Notes: a model not told the origin generated them from the sequence alone. 64,000 bases of DNA from Maratus speciosus (GCA_963932465.1 OZ010789.1:591181581-591245580), one strand, 5' to 3'; numbered from the stretch's first letter, positions 45,902 to 56,329 are shown. Translations and numbers: made by a program.

Positions 45902-46186
45902 TGTTGTTCTGTCATTAATTTTAAATTTCACTAAGATCGTGGATATTAACAGATAAAATAGTTTATTGGACGAACACATTGCACAAACACAAAACAAATA
46001 ATTTAAAGATAAAATACTTAATTTTCTCAAACAGATTTGTTTTTATGACTAAATTTCCACAGAACAGCTTTTTACATCTACAATTCGCCCGCAGACTGTG
46101 TGTGGGGGGGGTGGGGGGGGGGGGAGGGCTGGCAGTGCGCAGGTACGATGCGCATAATAATGTTTGCTCGCCTTTTAATTTCAATA
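45902..46186 (-). repeat. Copia 3' LTR
   Basis: Aligns with 62054-62292 over nearly its whole length (gacagataaaatagtttatt, aaataatttaaagataaaat, cagatttgtttt). It is about 46 bp longer, owing to a G-rich insertion (G8 T G12 near 46105-46127). The left end is TGTTGTT and the last base pair is TA instead of CA. Confidence 0.9.
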
Positions 46187-46200
46187 CGTCCCTCCTTCGT
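46187..46200 (-). promoter_or_regulatory. Copia polypurine tract
   Basis: The minus strand reads ACGAAGGAGGGACG directly before the 3' LTR. Position and purine content fit the plus-strand primer of reverse transcription. Confidence 0.7.
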
Positions 46201-46379
46201 GAGATACATTTATTTTTCTTTAAACAATTTGAAAAAAAAAACACAAATACATATACATATACATACAAAAATTACATAAAAATTACACACAAGTATTACA
46301 TAAAGGGATCACATATCATAATAGTAAAATATTTTCCATAGAATCTGTCTACTTATACTCTATTACAGCTTTAGTATGG

Positions 46380-47165
46380 AAATCAGAAATAATATGTTCA
46401 CCTTGAACCTATCCCAATGAAATAATAACTTCAGGTAATAAATCTTTGACAAAATGAATGTTCATATGTCTAGATTTACTTGAGGAATTTTTACATTAAA
46501 TCCATTGTATTTCTTCTTGACCATTAGTGCGTAAATTATAGCATATTTTATAAATTGTTTACAATTTATCTCACATAATAGGTTTACAGTTTGTATAATA
46601 TCCTTACAAATTTCTGGAATAGAAAATAACTCTGCTTCCCAAATAGAAAGACTAACACTTTTTCGTTTATGGCATTTCGAAGATATTAATAATTTTCATA
46701 ACAAGACACCCCCCACCCCCCTGAAAAAGACTTTCCATTCTCTCCATTTCCCCAACTAGCATCTGAACTACGATTTAAATACCCAAATTTGTTGCTGTAA
46801 AATATTTTTATATCTTTTGTATCTTTTAAATACCTTAATACTCTTTTAGCCAAAATGTAATGTATTTTCTCTGATTCGTGATTAAATAGAGATAAATAAA
46901 TTGTGATAAATGATATATTATGTCGATCGGAAAGTCGTGTCGTATTAAGAAAATCAATTGTTACCGAAAAATTCTGCCCGGTAATTATTAGACATTAGCT
47001 ATCGGAATCAATATCTAATAATTAAATGATAGAATTTTCCGGTACGAATTTATTTTCCCAACACGACACAACTTTTCGATCAACCCAATATCAGGGCGTG
47101 CTCTACTGGCTAGATATAAAATTTCGCCAATAATTTCCAGATACATAGATATGTCAAAAAATTCA
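46380..47165 (-). pseudogene. pol: Copia RNase H
   Basis: Minus-strand segments typical of Copia RT/RNase H: EIIGEILYLASRARPDI, then after the mariner MITE LAKRVLRYLKDTKDIKIFY and SSDASWGNGENGKSF, whose Asp is the first RNase H catalytic residue, followed by decayed sequence with stops. The MITE at 46916-47098 sits between the ARPDI segment and the next conserved block, and the target TA is duplicated. No functional product is possible. Confidence 0.85.
46916..47098. mobile_element. 183-bp mariner-type MITE in Copia RNase H
   Basis: Long inverted ends of about 54 bp (gtcgatcggaaagtcgtgtc versus ggttgatcgaaaagttgtgt read in from the right), with TA duplicated at 46914-46915 and 47099-47100. 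The end sequence resembles mariner termini. It has no coding sequence. Confidence 0.87.
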
Positions 47166-47170
47166 TTTAA

Positions 47171-47204
<34 letters not shown>

Positions 47205-47450
47205 GTTTTAATATATATTGTAGCATATGTGTTTCATTATAATTAAACAATCCATTTGTTAGGGGACAGCTTTTATCTTTACCTTTAACAATTGCTGTTT
47301 TCACAGATTTACAATTTTCTAAATTATGTTTTACCAACAATGATTCAATATAGTCAACTTGTGACAAACTAATACCTTTTTCATGTTTTTCAATTTCCAT
47401 ACATAAAAACTTAGAATTCTTATTTCCATACAGTTCAAGTACATGATTAA
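47166..47450 (-). pseudogene. pol: Copia RT, region after YVDD
   Basis: Contains HVLELYGNKNSKFLCMEIE and ISLSQVDYIESLLVKHNLEN, the conserved Copia segment (K-F-L-G-M-E-I, S-Q-x-Y) that follows the YVDD palm motif. The frame then degenerates at an (AT)n microsatellite (47174-47201). Upstream it is separated from the YVDD segment by the TTAA MITE. Confidence 0.88.
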
Positions 47451-47677
47451 TCCTTAATTGCATGAATTATTCTTTTAGAATTGTGTTTTTTATTTTTATA
47501 TTAAGGATTAGACACCAGAAATCTTAAGATAGATTTTAACTTTATTTAGTAGCATATTTTTGTAATTTTTAGAGGATTAATATTTCTATATAAATATAGT
47601 GGTTGTAAGAACTTAATTTATGTATTAAAAATTAAATAAAAAGGTGATGGAAATTTACATCACTATGCAATTAAGGG
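47451..47677. mobile_element. 227-bp TTAA-target MITE in Copia RT
   Basis: Ends TCCTTAATTGCAT and, from the right, CCCTTAATTGCAT, with TTAA at 47447-47450 and 47678-47681. Removing the element and one TTAA joins the two RT segments in one frame. piggyBac-like by target site and CCCTT end. Confidence 0.87.
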
Positions 47678-47681
47678 TTAA

Positions 47682-47790
47682 TTTTAGAAACAATATTTCC
47701 ATACATTGCTTGATTATAACAAATGATAGTGAAATCATCAACATACATACATAATATAAAAAAACTAGAAAGGTAGCCCGTCAAAAATGA
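47682..47790 (-). pseudogene. pol: Copia RT catalytic YVDD segment
   Basis: The minus strand reads SSFFILCMYVDDFTIICYNQ, with YVDD at 47734-47745. This is the Copia RT active site. The left neighbour is the TTAA MITE and the right neighbour is the 5-kb MITE cluster. Confidence 0.88.
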
Positions 47791-49030
47791 TGGAAATTTA
47801 GATATAAAGATATATACAACTCATGTGCAAGAATATGAGTTTTCTCCTTGTTCCGCAGTGATAGATGAAAATAACACATTTAAAGAACAAAACACATTTA
47901 TGAAAAACTGTGTACAGTAGAAGACCACTAATCTGCACAGTTTGGTTCCAAGTGTTATGCAGGTTTGAGGCTTTTTGCGGTCATGTCTATTCAATCTTTG
48001 TTTACATTTTTTTAAATTCATATATTGGACCATTTAGATTGTTAAACCTTAAAAATAAATAAATTTTACACTTGAAGTAAGGTAAAAACTATTAAATTAT
48101 CGTATACGATTTCATGAAGTGGTATTATATGGTATTATATGTGTGTGCTTCACGATCTTGGTTACGACGTTGGCGAAATTGGCTACAACTTGTCATAAAC
48201 CTAATAGTGTGGGCCGCTATAACAAAAAAGTAACCAGTTTTTAGCAAAATTTCTAATATAAAGTAGTTTTCAAAAACTTGTGCAAAATTGCAGCCCGTTC
48301 TCATGTTATCAGTCCTAAGAATAATATTTCCAACACTGAAGAGTTTCCATGTATATATGAAATTTAGAAAAGCTTCTCCGAAAGAAAGGTCCTGAAATGA
48401 CATTGTAATTCCGCTAACTTCAAATTTTAATCGGTTTCGGATGTTGTTTACTGAAATCTAATAAATAGAGTTATTTTGAACATTACAACAGAATTAAACA
48501 GTTAAACTTATTTAACTTAAACCCGCTGTTACTTCCCGATGTTATTTTTTAGTATTAAGAAAGAAAATTATTTAAATTTTTCAAATCATGCATTTATATT
48601 TTTTTTTCTGTTTTTAATAACTAAACAATGAAAAAATATGCTTTTGTTCTGAGCTCATAAATATGACAATAAAATAATGTAACTAAGAGACATTGCAAAA
48701 TTAAATCTTTGTGATTTCAAACCATAAACAATCGATACCGCCACCATTTTACCAACTATGATGTCATTAGAATATTGTCCATTGATTGTTGGAGAACTTA
48801 CTTTGTGAATGATTACCTCAATGATTTAAATTTTTTTTTAAAGTTTCACGATGAATGAATCACTTGTGTTTGTTTAGGTTTATGGAATGAGATATTAAGC
48901 TGTGAACATAATTTCAAATAAAGTTATCCAAGGCTATATGTATTTTTAATTGAAATTAAAAACAATGCTTTGATCTCGAAATAAAAAGTTTTAGTTTGTA
49001 TAATTGGTTATTCTTGTTAATTATTTATTT
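47791..49030. other. Left part of the insertion block in Copia RT, nothing recognised
   Basis: AT-rich sequence with no gene called. The exact left edge of the insertion is uncertain by several tens of bases. Confidence 0.4.
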
Positions 49031-49032
49031 AG

Positions 49033-49217
49033 GTACTTTTCCATTATAGCGCATGTTTAAAAAAAGCTTGGCGCAATTCGGGCATCAGAAAGTGAGATAT
49101 GTTGCCGAAAAATATAAGCAGCTATGAAAACAAATCTAATGAACTTTTATTTTCGTTTATATATGCACTTATATACAAAAAAAAAATCGTTTCTAAATAT
49201 ATATAATATTTTTTTTT
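49033..49217. repeat. Repeat E, copy 1
   Basis: Starts ggtacttttccattatagcg and contains gcttggcgcaattcgggcat and agcagctatgaaaacaaatc. The same series recurs at 51620-52220 (cactgtaggagctttggcgt, acttggtgtaatttgggcat, cagctataaaaacaaacttg), where it is split by a MITE. A sequence inverted to the left end lies at 52290-52326, so both may belong to one larger element. Confidence 0.6.
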
Positions 49218-49423
49218 GGTACTTTTCGGTTAGCCGGGCGCCAGTGTTATGTATACATGTATATGTCTATATAAATGTATATATACATATGTATACATAT
49301 ACATATATGTGTATATATATGTATATATGTGTATACATACAATATATGTATACATATATATATTATATATACATATATATGTATGTATATATAACACTGG
49401 CGCCCGGCTAACCGAACAGTACC
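49218..49423. mobile_element. Palindromic MITE with a microsatellite loop
   Basis: Arms GGTACTTTTCGGTTAGCCGG and GGTACTGTTCGGTTAGCCGG, continuing GCGCCAGTGTTAT, enclose about 130 bp of alternating TA/TG/CA microsatellite. It is flanked by runs of seven to nine T, which could hide an 8-bp duplication. The GGTAC ends resemble MITE family A. Confidence 0.85.
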
Positions 49424-49484
49424 TTTTTTTTATATATACAAATTACGGCACAGATTTCAGATATGTACCGAGATACCTAACTTG

Positions 49485-49691
49485 GACACAGATGTCATAT
49501 TCGCCCCATATTGGCGCGATTTTTTTCTGTCGCCAATATCATATAGGCAACAGGTACATAACTTGCGCCAAAGTGTCGTTATTTTGCTTGATGTAGTAAC
49601 TCGGATTATGTTGTTTATGCTGTTGATGTTTTCGCCAAATTGGCAACCGAAAAAAATCGCGCCAATATGGGGCGAATATGACATCTGTACC
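49485..49691. mobile_element. MITE family F, copy 1 (8-bp duplication ctaacttg)
   Basis: Ends GACACAGATGTCATATTCGC and, from the right, GGTACAGATGTCATATTCGC; the inverted match continues CCCATATTGGCGCGATTTTT. The perfect 8-bp duplication ctaacttg is at 49477-49484 and 49692-49699. Fits hAT-type MITEs. Confidence 0.92.
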
Positions 49692-49924
49692 CTAACTTGC
49701 GCTAAAATGGCGTTATTTTTCCTGCTATGGTAACCAGGCTATTGTTTTTTATTTATTAATAAATTGTCTATTTGCTTTTATTTTCTGTTTTTAATTATAT
49801 AAACTGTTTTGTTCTATAGCTATTATTCAAACTTTTATTTATTTATAGTTATTTCCTTTTCGAAATGATAGCAAATATTTTAAAAATGTATAAGTAACTG
49901 GTATTCGAAAGCGAGATTTCTGCC

Positions 49925-50278
49925 AAATTAAACAACAACATCCGGGTTACCATATCAACCAAAATAACGACACTTTGGCGAGAGTTAAGTTCCCGGTGTG
50001 TATATGACATTGGCGTCAGAAAAAAAATCGTGCCAATATGGGGCGAATATGACCACTGTGCCGTAATTTTTGCACAGATGTCATGTACGCATCGAGGTTA
50101 GCGTGATTTTTTTCTGACGCCAATGTCATATACACACCGGGAACTTAACTCTCGCCAAAGTGTCGTTATTTTGCTTGATATGGTAACCCGGATGTTGTTG
50201 TTTATGCTGTTGATGTTTTCGCCAAATTGGCGTCGGAAAAAAATCGCGCCAATATGGGGCGAATATGACATCTGTGCC
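49925..50278. repeat. Two inverted MITE family F copies, back to back
   Basis: The copy ending at 50062 (ccactgtgcc) and the copy at 50071-50278 are reverse complements over about 115 bp (ggcgtcagaaaaaaaatcgt versus acgccaatgtcatatacaca etc.), meeting at gtaatttt. The outer flank of the second is aaaattac, the complement of the junction, so the palindrome may have arisen by inverted duplication rather than two insertions. The left copy lacks its outer end. Confidence 0.8.
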
Positions 50279-50337
50279 AAAATTACTTCTGTTTATTATA
50301 AAAAAATGGGTAAATAGCTTTTTTTACATTAAATAAA

Positions 50338-50599
50338 GGTACTTGTTAGTTATCCCGTCGACCAAATTACTGTCGCTAAATTGTAATATTAAATGCCAAT
50401 AATGATTCACATTAAACATGATCATGTGTTTCTTACGTCATCAAGTGATTTTTAATTCGACGTTATATTTGTATTTTTATTAATGTTTTGCTAATTTAAT
50501 GGATCTTTCGTTGTTTAAAATAAAAATTATGTCAATTTGTATAATTTGGCGATCTATATAATTTGGCGAAACTGGTCGACGGGATAGCTAACAACTACC
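50338..50599. mobile_element. MITE family A, copy 2 (8-bp duplication taaataaa)
   Basis: Ends GGTACTTGTTAGTTATCCCG and, from the right, GGTAGTTGTTAGCTATCCCG, both continuing TCGACC. The perfect 8-bp duplication taaataaa is at 50330-50337 and 50600-50607. Same family as 14845-15139, in the opposite orientation. Confidence 0.93.
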
Positions 50600-50607
50600 T
50601 AAATAAA

Positions 50608-51326
50608 TTGCATACATATGGAAAAAATTGCTTGTGAGTATGAAATAGTAAATATGTTGTCAGAAAATACGTTGACAAACTTCTTTCTCGCCAAGCAACT
50701 TTTCTCCGAAGTATTGTACATAAGCAATGATTGCTAGAAATGAATTTTTAATTATGATATGCGCTTTTATGTTTCACTACATTTATGCATACTATACTGT
50801 GTGTATAAATGCTACAGTTCATATGCAGGGCTACACAAAAGAATTCGTAAGGGTTACTGAGTATGAGAGTAAATTGCTTAAAGGGGGTTTTTAAAAGAGT
50901 TATGCGTTTTTACGCTAAACTGCATTTAGTTTACTAAGAAATGTCTGTAGAATTTAGATAAAATGATATACAGGGTCACGCAAAGAATTGGATACATAAC
51001 CGTCTATGGATGATAATATCTGGAAATGTGATTTCGGTAGTTTTAAGAGTAGTTTAAATTGAATTTTGGCTAAATAGTGTCATGTAATAACGATACTATT
51101 GGCTATGGACGGTAACTGCTGAAATCAATTTTTAAAAAAATTTATGCGTCTTCTAAAATGTTTACTTAGTTATCTTATTTCCCCAAATAACGAAGTTTTG
51201 TTAAAGCATTCAGGATGTGTTAGAAAGTGCTGCATATTCTATGCTTAAAGCATGATTTTTCTTTCTTCTTTAGTGTTATTTTGCATTTATTTTATTCTTA
51301 ATTTTTTAGTCTTATATTGCTTTATA
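50608..51326. repeat. Dispersed repeat C, copy 2, and flanking AT-rich sequence
   Basis: tgtgtataaatgctacagtt, catatgcagggctacacaaa and a second unit (atgatatacagggtcacgca) at about 50795-51180 match 25420-25690, including the ending atgcgt...ctaa.atgtttacttag. Confidence 0.65.
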
Positions 51327-51334
51327 GAAACTTT

Positions 51335-51520
51335 GGCACAATTGTCATATACTCCAATTTGGGGAAAACATCAACAGCATAAACAACAACATCCGGGTTA
51401 CCATATCAAGCAAAATAACGACACTTTGCCGCCAGTTAAGTACCCGTTTTGTATATGACATATGCGTCAGAAAAAAAATCGTGCCAATATTCGACGCGTG
51501 TATTATATGACATCTGTGCC
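51335..51520. mobile_element. MITE family F, copy 4 (8-bp duplication gaaacttt)
   Basis: Ends GGCACAATTGTCATATACTC and, from the right, GGCACAGATGTCATATAATA. The perfect 8-bp duplication gaaacttt is at 51327-51334 and 51521-51528. Internal sequence (aacaacatccgggttaccat, gacactttgccgccagttaa) matches the pair at 49925-50278. Confidence 0.92.
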
Positions 51521-51693
51521 GAAACTTTAATATTTAATTTTTAAACTCTTCGCTCCACACCACTTACATATAGTACAAACTATAACACAGATAGCGCAAA
51601 ATAATAGACAGTTTGTTACTTTTCCACTGTAGGAGCTTTGGCGTTTTTTTTAAAAAAACTTGGTGTAATTTGGGCATCAGAAAGTAAGATTTG

Positions 51694-52041
51694 GGTTCGT
51701 TTCCGTTATACGGATACCTTTGTCGCCAAGCGTAATAGATGGCGCAAAATGAAAATCACGTGAATTGAAGCATTTGAAAAATAAAAGAAAAAAGATTGTC
51801 GATACTAAAGTGAGCATTTAAAAAATATAACGTTTGAAAATTCCAGACTTTTACGAACTATTTCATTAAATCACAATTATATACTTAAAATAAGTGAACA
51901 AATAACTGTTATAAAATAAAGCAATAAAATAAATCTCATATTAAACTGCTGGCATAAAATTAAAAATATCTTTTAGCATTTTGAAATAATTGGCGCATTA
52001 GCATACATTTTGGCATGGTGTCCGTATAACGGAAAAATATC
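51694..52041. mobile_element. 348-bp MITE with TTCCGTTATACGG ends, in repeat E copy 2
   Basis: Subterminal inverted repeat TTTCCGTTATACGGATACC / TTTCCGTTATACGGACACC. Flanks aagatttg and gagatttg agree at seven of eight positions. It interrupts repeat E, whose halves continue on either side. Confidence 0.8.
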
Positions 52042-52669
52042 GAGATTTGTTGTCAAATCACATAATCAGCTATAAAAACAAACTTGATCAGCGTTTTTGT
52101 TTGTTTTATATGTTTATTTTATATGTATATTATTGATGTTTTTATGTACAAATCACATGTGATTCTTTATAAAATTTGAGAAGCGTCTTTTTTATATTAA
52201 ACAAATCGTATAAATATTAAAAAAAAAAAAATGCGTGTGTATATAAAATGAAACAGTGGATAGGTTCCCGGAAAATATGTTGCCAAATTTCCTTTATCGC
52301 CATGGCACCTATACTGGAAAAGTACCTAAAGCACATTAAAATCGCGCAGTTAGGAGCTCACACAGTACAGCGTCGTCTATTGGCGGTTATTTTATTAGTA
52401 GCATCGGGAGGAAGATGTAAAGATGTACTTTAAATTCTCACTCATAGATTTTGAAAAATATCTTAAAAGAGCGGAGTTTAAATTAAATTTCGGTGACCTC
52501 CTTTATGAAAGATTAATGGTTTTAAATGGGAATTTCGCCAAATTACCCAGCTATCACCAAGTTGGCTAACATTTGGCGCTACTGTGGTAACCCTGCATTA
52601 GTTTTTTTCAACAATTACTCATTTCAATGAGGCGGTCCTACCGGAATCGTGAGGGACACACAGAGACTT
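52042..52669. repeat. Repeat E copy 2 (right half) and unassigned sequence
   Basis: Right half of repeat E to about 52220, then sequence with gttgccaaatttcctttatc and gccaaattacccag motifs shared loosely with the other gccaaa-rich repeats. The block ends near 52670 at the Copia RT boundary (gagggacacacagagacttg). Confidence 0.45.
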
Positions 52670-53041
52670 GGATTTTATATAAATAGATTATTATTCTCAA
52701 CTTTAAGGAATACGCAGTTAATCCGATATTATCGACTTCCCTTGTTATCTTAAAATACCAATTTTTACTCGATTGGGGTAATCCATAAATACTCTTTCCA
52801 TTTGCAAACTTTATTAACTCCTATTAGTATTTCGCAACTAAGTGGTGGTGATATATATAATGTTTCTTCCAAATCACAGTACAAATATGCTATTTTTACA
52901 TCAAAAGATTAGCAATTAAATTTAATTTAGCTGCAAGTACAATTAGTATTCTTAATGATCCAATATCTACAACAGTTAATTGCGATTCACTATAATCTTT
53001 ATTTTTAATTTGATTAAATCCAGCTGCCACCGATCTAGTTT
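52670..53041 (-). pseudogene. pol: Copia RT, fingers and motif A region
   Basis: The minus strand reads AAGFNQIKNKDYSESQL, then VVDIGSLRILIVLAAKFNLI, the typical Copia RT block after YKAR, followed after a one-base shift by DVKIAYLYCDLEE with the motif A Asp, and then VCK and NWYFKIT segments. It directly continues the RT piece at 56727-56890 across the hAT-like element; the 8-bp duplication falls in the KTR codons and keeps frame. Confidence 0.88.
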
Positions 53042-53315
53042 CAATGGCGGATCTAAGGGGGGGGGGCCCTTGGGCAAATAAAGGGTTTGCAAAACGACGT
53101 TATGCATCCTCACGGGAAATGAGTTGGGGCGAAGATCGAGTCCGGCGCGACCCAACCCGGGTCGTGCCATTTTTAAACCACGAGACTCGGCCTGGGTAAG
53201 GTCTTCTCTCTTTTAGAGCCGGGCAGTGCCCTGATTTTAATTTTTTCTGCAAATTCGAGTCGGGCCAGACTTATTTTTCTTCCAGGTCGAACATGGCCCG
53301 GATCAGGGCTGCGGG

Positions 53316-53500
53316 AAAAATGGACGACTCAGACTTCGAGAATTTTAACTGATCGGGCTCCGACTCTTTCACCCAAAAAATGGGCCTGACTCCGACTCCG
53401 ACAACGCAGTCCTGCTTGTAAAATGGACGACTCTAACTCCAAGCCCGTGAATTTTAACAGAACCGACTCCGACTCTTTCGCTCAAAACTTGGCCTGATTA
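53316..53500. repeat. Direct repeat, about 103-bp period, two copies
   Basis: aaaatggacgactcagactt then ccgactctttcacccaaaa is followed about 103 bp later by aaaatggacgactctaactc then ccgactctttcgctcaaaa. GC-richer than the surroundings, with ccgactccgactc motifs. Confidence 0.75.
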
Positions 53501-54549
53501 GGACTCCGCAGCCCTGGCGTGGACTTCATTCTCCCTACAGGTCTGCACTGCAAAAATTTCCAGGTCGGGGCTCGGCCCGGAATCAAAGCTAAACGTTCGG
53601 TCCCTTTCAGCCAGTATGATAAGCAGTATTTGTCCGACCGCGACCCATGTACTTCTCTAAATTCTTCTCTCCGAGCCCATGTTGGACTGGCATTTTACTA
53701 ATTTGTTATTCGTAAGAATTATATGTATGTTGTACATTTGTTTAGCGAAATCTTTAAACATTTAATTTGATTTGATAAGTTACAGAGATGTTATTTTTAA
53801 AAATCTACTTTTTTCTTTGTAGAGCTTTAAAATTGTGATTTTCTTTTATCATCCGTTTCTTTCATTCTAAACTGATTTTCTTACAGGATTTTCATTTGAA
53901 TGTATTTGCCTAAGTAATGATTTTTATATAGTGTTTATGTACATAATTGCATATATAGTCATTAATATTAATGTTTTTCTATATTCATGAATTTCGAACA
54001 TAATTTAAAATAACATATGAGCATAAGTAAATGTGCTTTATGAATAATTTTAATTCCAAAATGCAGGCTGGGCTGGAGCCGATTTTTTAGTTTTTATACT
54101 GGGCCGGGCCAATATTTTTTTTATGTGGGTTGGACCTGGAAATTTCAGCAAGGGTAAATCTCCGGTAAAATCTCCCGGGTAAACTGACATATCCAAGCCG
54201 GCTATTCTGTTCCGAATTTTCCGAAAATTTAACCCTCTCGCTGCGCATCCCGCGATTTCCACAGCCAACGTAAAAGCGGCAAAATTTGCACAACCCGCAA
54301 TTTCCGCAGCTTTTCTTTATTTTTAATGATCTAATTCTATTTAAAAAGAAACTGTTTCGCAAATATTTTGAACATATTTGAACTCTAAAATATATGCAGA
54401 TTTGAAATATGTAATAAACTAAATGCGCAACTTTTAAACCTTATATGCATACGCAGCTAGTTGGTTAAGGCATTCGGTTCCAAAAATTTAAAAAATTCAC
54501 CAATCTGAAAATTCGGATATAAACATAATACATTAAATTTAAAAAATCA

Positions 54550-54984
54550 AAAAACCCGACTGCGTAAAAAGCGAACTAATTAATTATAACTCATTAATAT
54601 GAAACTATTTTTTTATATTACTTACCTTTTTTTTTTTTTTTTTACTTGTATTGATGACTTTTAAGTTGTGTTTAATTATTAGTTCCTGTCTACAAACACT
54701 CTTTTGATGAGGCCCATAGATATCTATTATGAAGACCTATCCAATAGTATGCCACTCAATATGGTGCGTAATTATTTTTCGTCTCTAGCGCCATTTTTTT
54801 ATTTTACGGCCGCCCTTTTGAATTTATAAAAACAAAACCTATCCTATAACCATCGGAAGATTAAGACGAATCGATAGAGACCTCATTCATAAAAATTCAT
54901 CCAGCCGTTGGGATGTTTCGAGGGTATAAAGAAATCCACTTACACAGATAAGCGTGAAATTCATAACCTTCTTTTCAGTCGGGT
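54550..54984 (-). mobile_element. Dispersed repeat B, copy 2
   Basis: Reverse-strand copy of 20641-21560: it begins on the minus strand acccgactgaaaagaaggtt and ends ttacgcagtcgggttttttg. The internal phrases catcccaacggctggatgaa and cttaaaagtcatcaatacaa match. It lies inside the hAT-like element. Confidence 0.85.
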
Positions 54985-55009
54985 AATAATCGCGAATTTT
55001 GACAAATAA

Positions 55010-55430
55010 ACGCCATAAAAAGTTTTATAAAAGAAACGCGAATTACATCAAAGGGTCGCAAAAGAAACGCGAATTTCGTCAAAAAGTCGCGAAAAAACTC
55101 ACATTTTGTAAAAAGATTGCGAAGAAAACGCGAATTTCTTCAAAGAATTGCGGAAAAAGCTAATACCGTAAAAGAACATCTTAAAAAAACGCGATTTTTA
55201 TCAAAGGGCTACAAAATTACTCTAATTTCGTCAAAGGGTTGCAGAAAAAACGTAAATTTCGTCAAAGGGCAATGGAAGAAATGCGAATTTCACCGAACGG
55301 CTACAAAAACTAATAACTACAGAAAAACGCGAATTTTATCAAAGGGATGCAAAAACATGCAAATTTCATCAAAGAGTCGTGGAAGAAATGCGAATTTTAT
55401 CAAAGAGCCGTGGAAAAATAAATACAGTGG
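55010..55430. repeat. Minisatellite, about 33-34-bp unit, about 12 copies
   Basis: Variants of cgcgaatttcgtcaaaggg followed by tcgcaaaagaaa repeat head to tail. Because the unit is close to 33 bp it yields a long open frame on the plus strand (55117-55494) with an 11-residue pattern (ISSKGCRKN, FVKGQWKKC). I read this as a repeat artefact, not a gene. Confidence 0.88.
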
Positions 55431-55712
55431 TTGCTTTAGAAAACAGCACATACCTATGTTTATTATTATAGGTATAGTTTTTAATCTGAAATAATATACC
55501 GAACTAACTTTTGAAGAAAGCGGGTTAACCCAAACCCAACTTGCAGGAATCTACACTCAGCCTGAAATCGACCCGAATCGAAAACAGCTAATGCGACCTG
55601 CAACAAAAATAATCAGTGCCAGGAGGGAATTCCCCCCCCCCCCTCTCTGCTGTAATATGAATTTTTTTGTTGTTGTTGTTGTTATTGTTTCTGAGAATCA
55701 CCCCTGATCAGG

Positions 55713-55741
55713 AGTTTTTTTTTTTTTTTTTTTTTTTTTTT
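55713..55741. repeat. Poly-T run with flanking (GTT)n
   Basis: T29 preceded at 55670-55690 by (TTG)n. Confidence 0.9.
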
Positions 55742-55771
55742 ACTGCGAATCTTAATTTTAGTTTAAAATAG

Positions 55772-55848
55772 CAACGACAGATGGCGCTGCAAGCAATAGG
55801 CATAAACGACTAAAGTTAAACGACTAATGTTTGCAGCGCCATCTATCG
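55772..55848. repeat. Inverted repeat AGATGGCGCTGCAA
   Basis: agatggcgctgcaa at 55780 is matched by ttgcagcgccatct near 55831, with about 38 bp between. It could be the ends of a very small MITE or an attachment-like palindrome. Confidence 0.7.
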
Positions 55849-56329
55849 ATGTTATTGTAAAAGTAAAATCAAGAAACGCAATGAAAAATCTCCTGGCATC
55901 TTACATAATCTTCCTGCAAGATTTTTGTCAATTGCTGTCCCCATTTGCAAGTTATTGAATTTTAAAATCAGTCAGTCCATTTTAAGACACCCGGTATGTT
56001 TTTAAATAAGTTTCAAAGCATTCTTTAGTGACTTATAACTGATCTTAGAAATAGAGAGACAAGCAGTCTTATACAAATTAGTATTTTTTTTTTACATAAT
56101 CCTAATTATTAAAAAGTATTATTAAATAATTGTTTGGGCGTGCCAGTTATGGAGCTTTTACTGTATGTAGTTTTTATCTTAAAAAATATTTAGACTTTCT
56201 TTTCAAAATTAGAGTTGGCCCGAATCCTTCTCGCAAGAGTGAAAACCCAATACGAAACTGATTCAAACCCGAAATAATGTATGTCAATCTGGCCCAAACT
56301 CAACGGGCTAGGCGCAGCTAAAAAGTAGA

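Noticed and set aside
45963..46341. Frames of 101 and 120 codons with Pro or Gly runs
   Set aside because: They lie within the Copia 3' LTR and its G-rich expansion.
49124..49596. Tyr/Ile/Cys-rich frames of 95 and 115 codons
   Set aside because: Translations of the microsatellite loop and arms of a palindromic MITE.
49033..52326. Single 3.3-kb element bounded by GGTACTTTTCCA ends
   Set aside because: Inverted ends are present but flanks show no duplication, and a second internal start of repeat E suggests two copies instead.
55117..55494. 125-codon lysine-rich frame
   Set aside because: Created by a minisatellite whose unit is close to a multiple of three.
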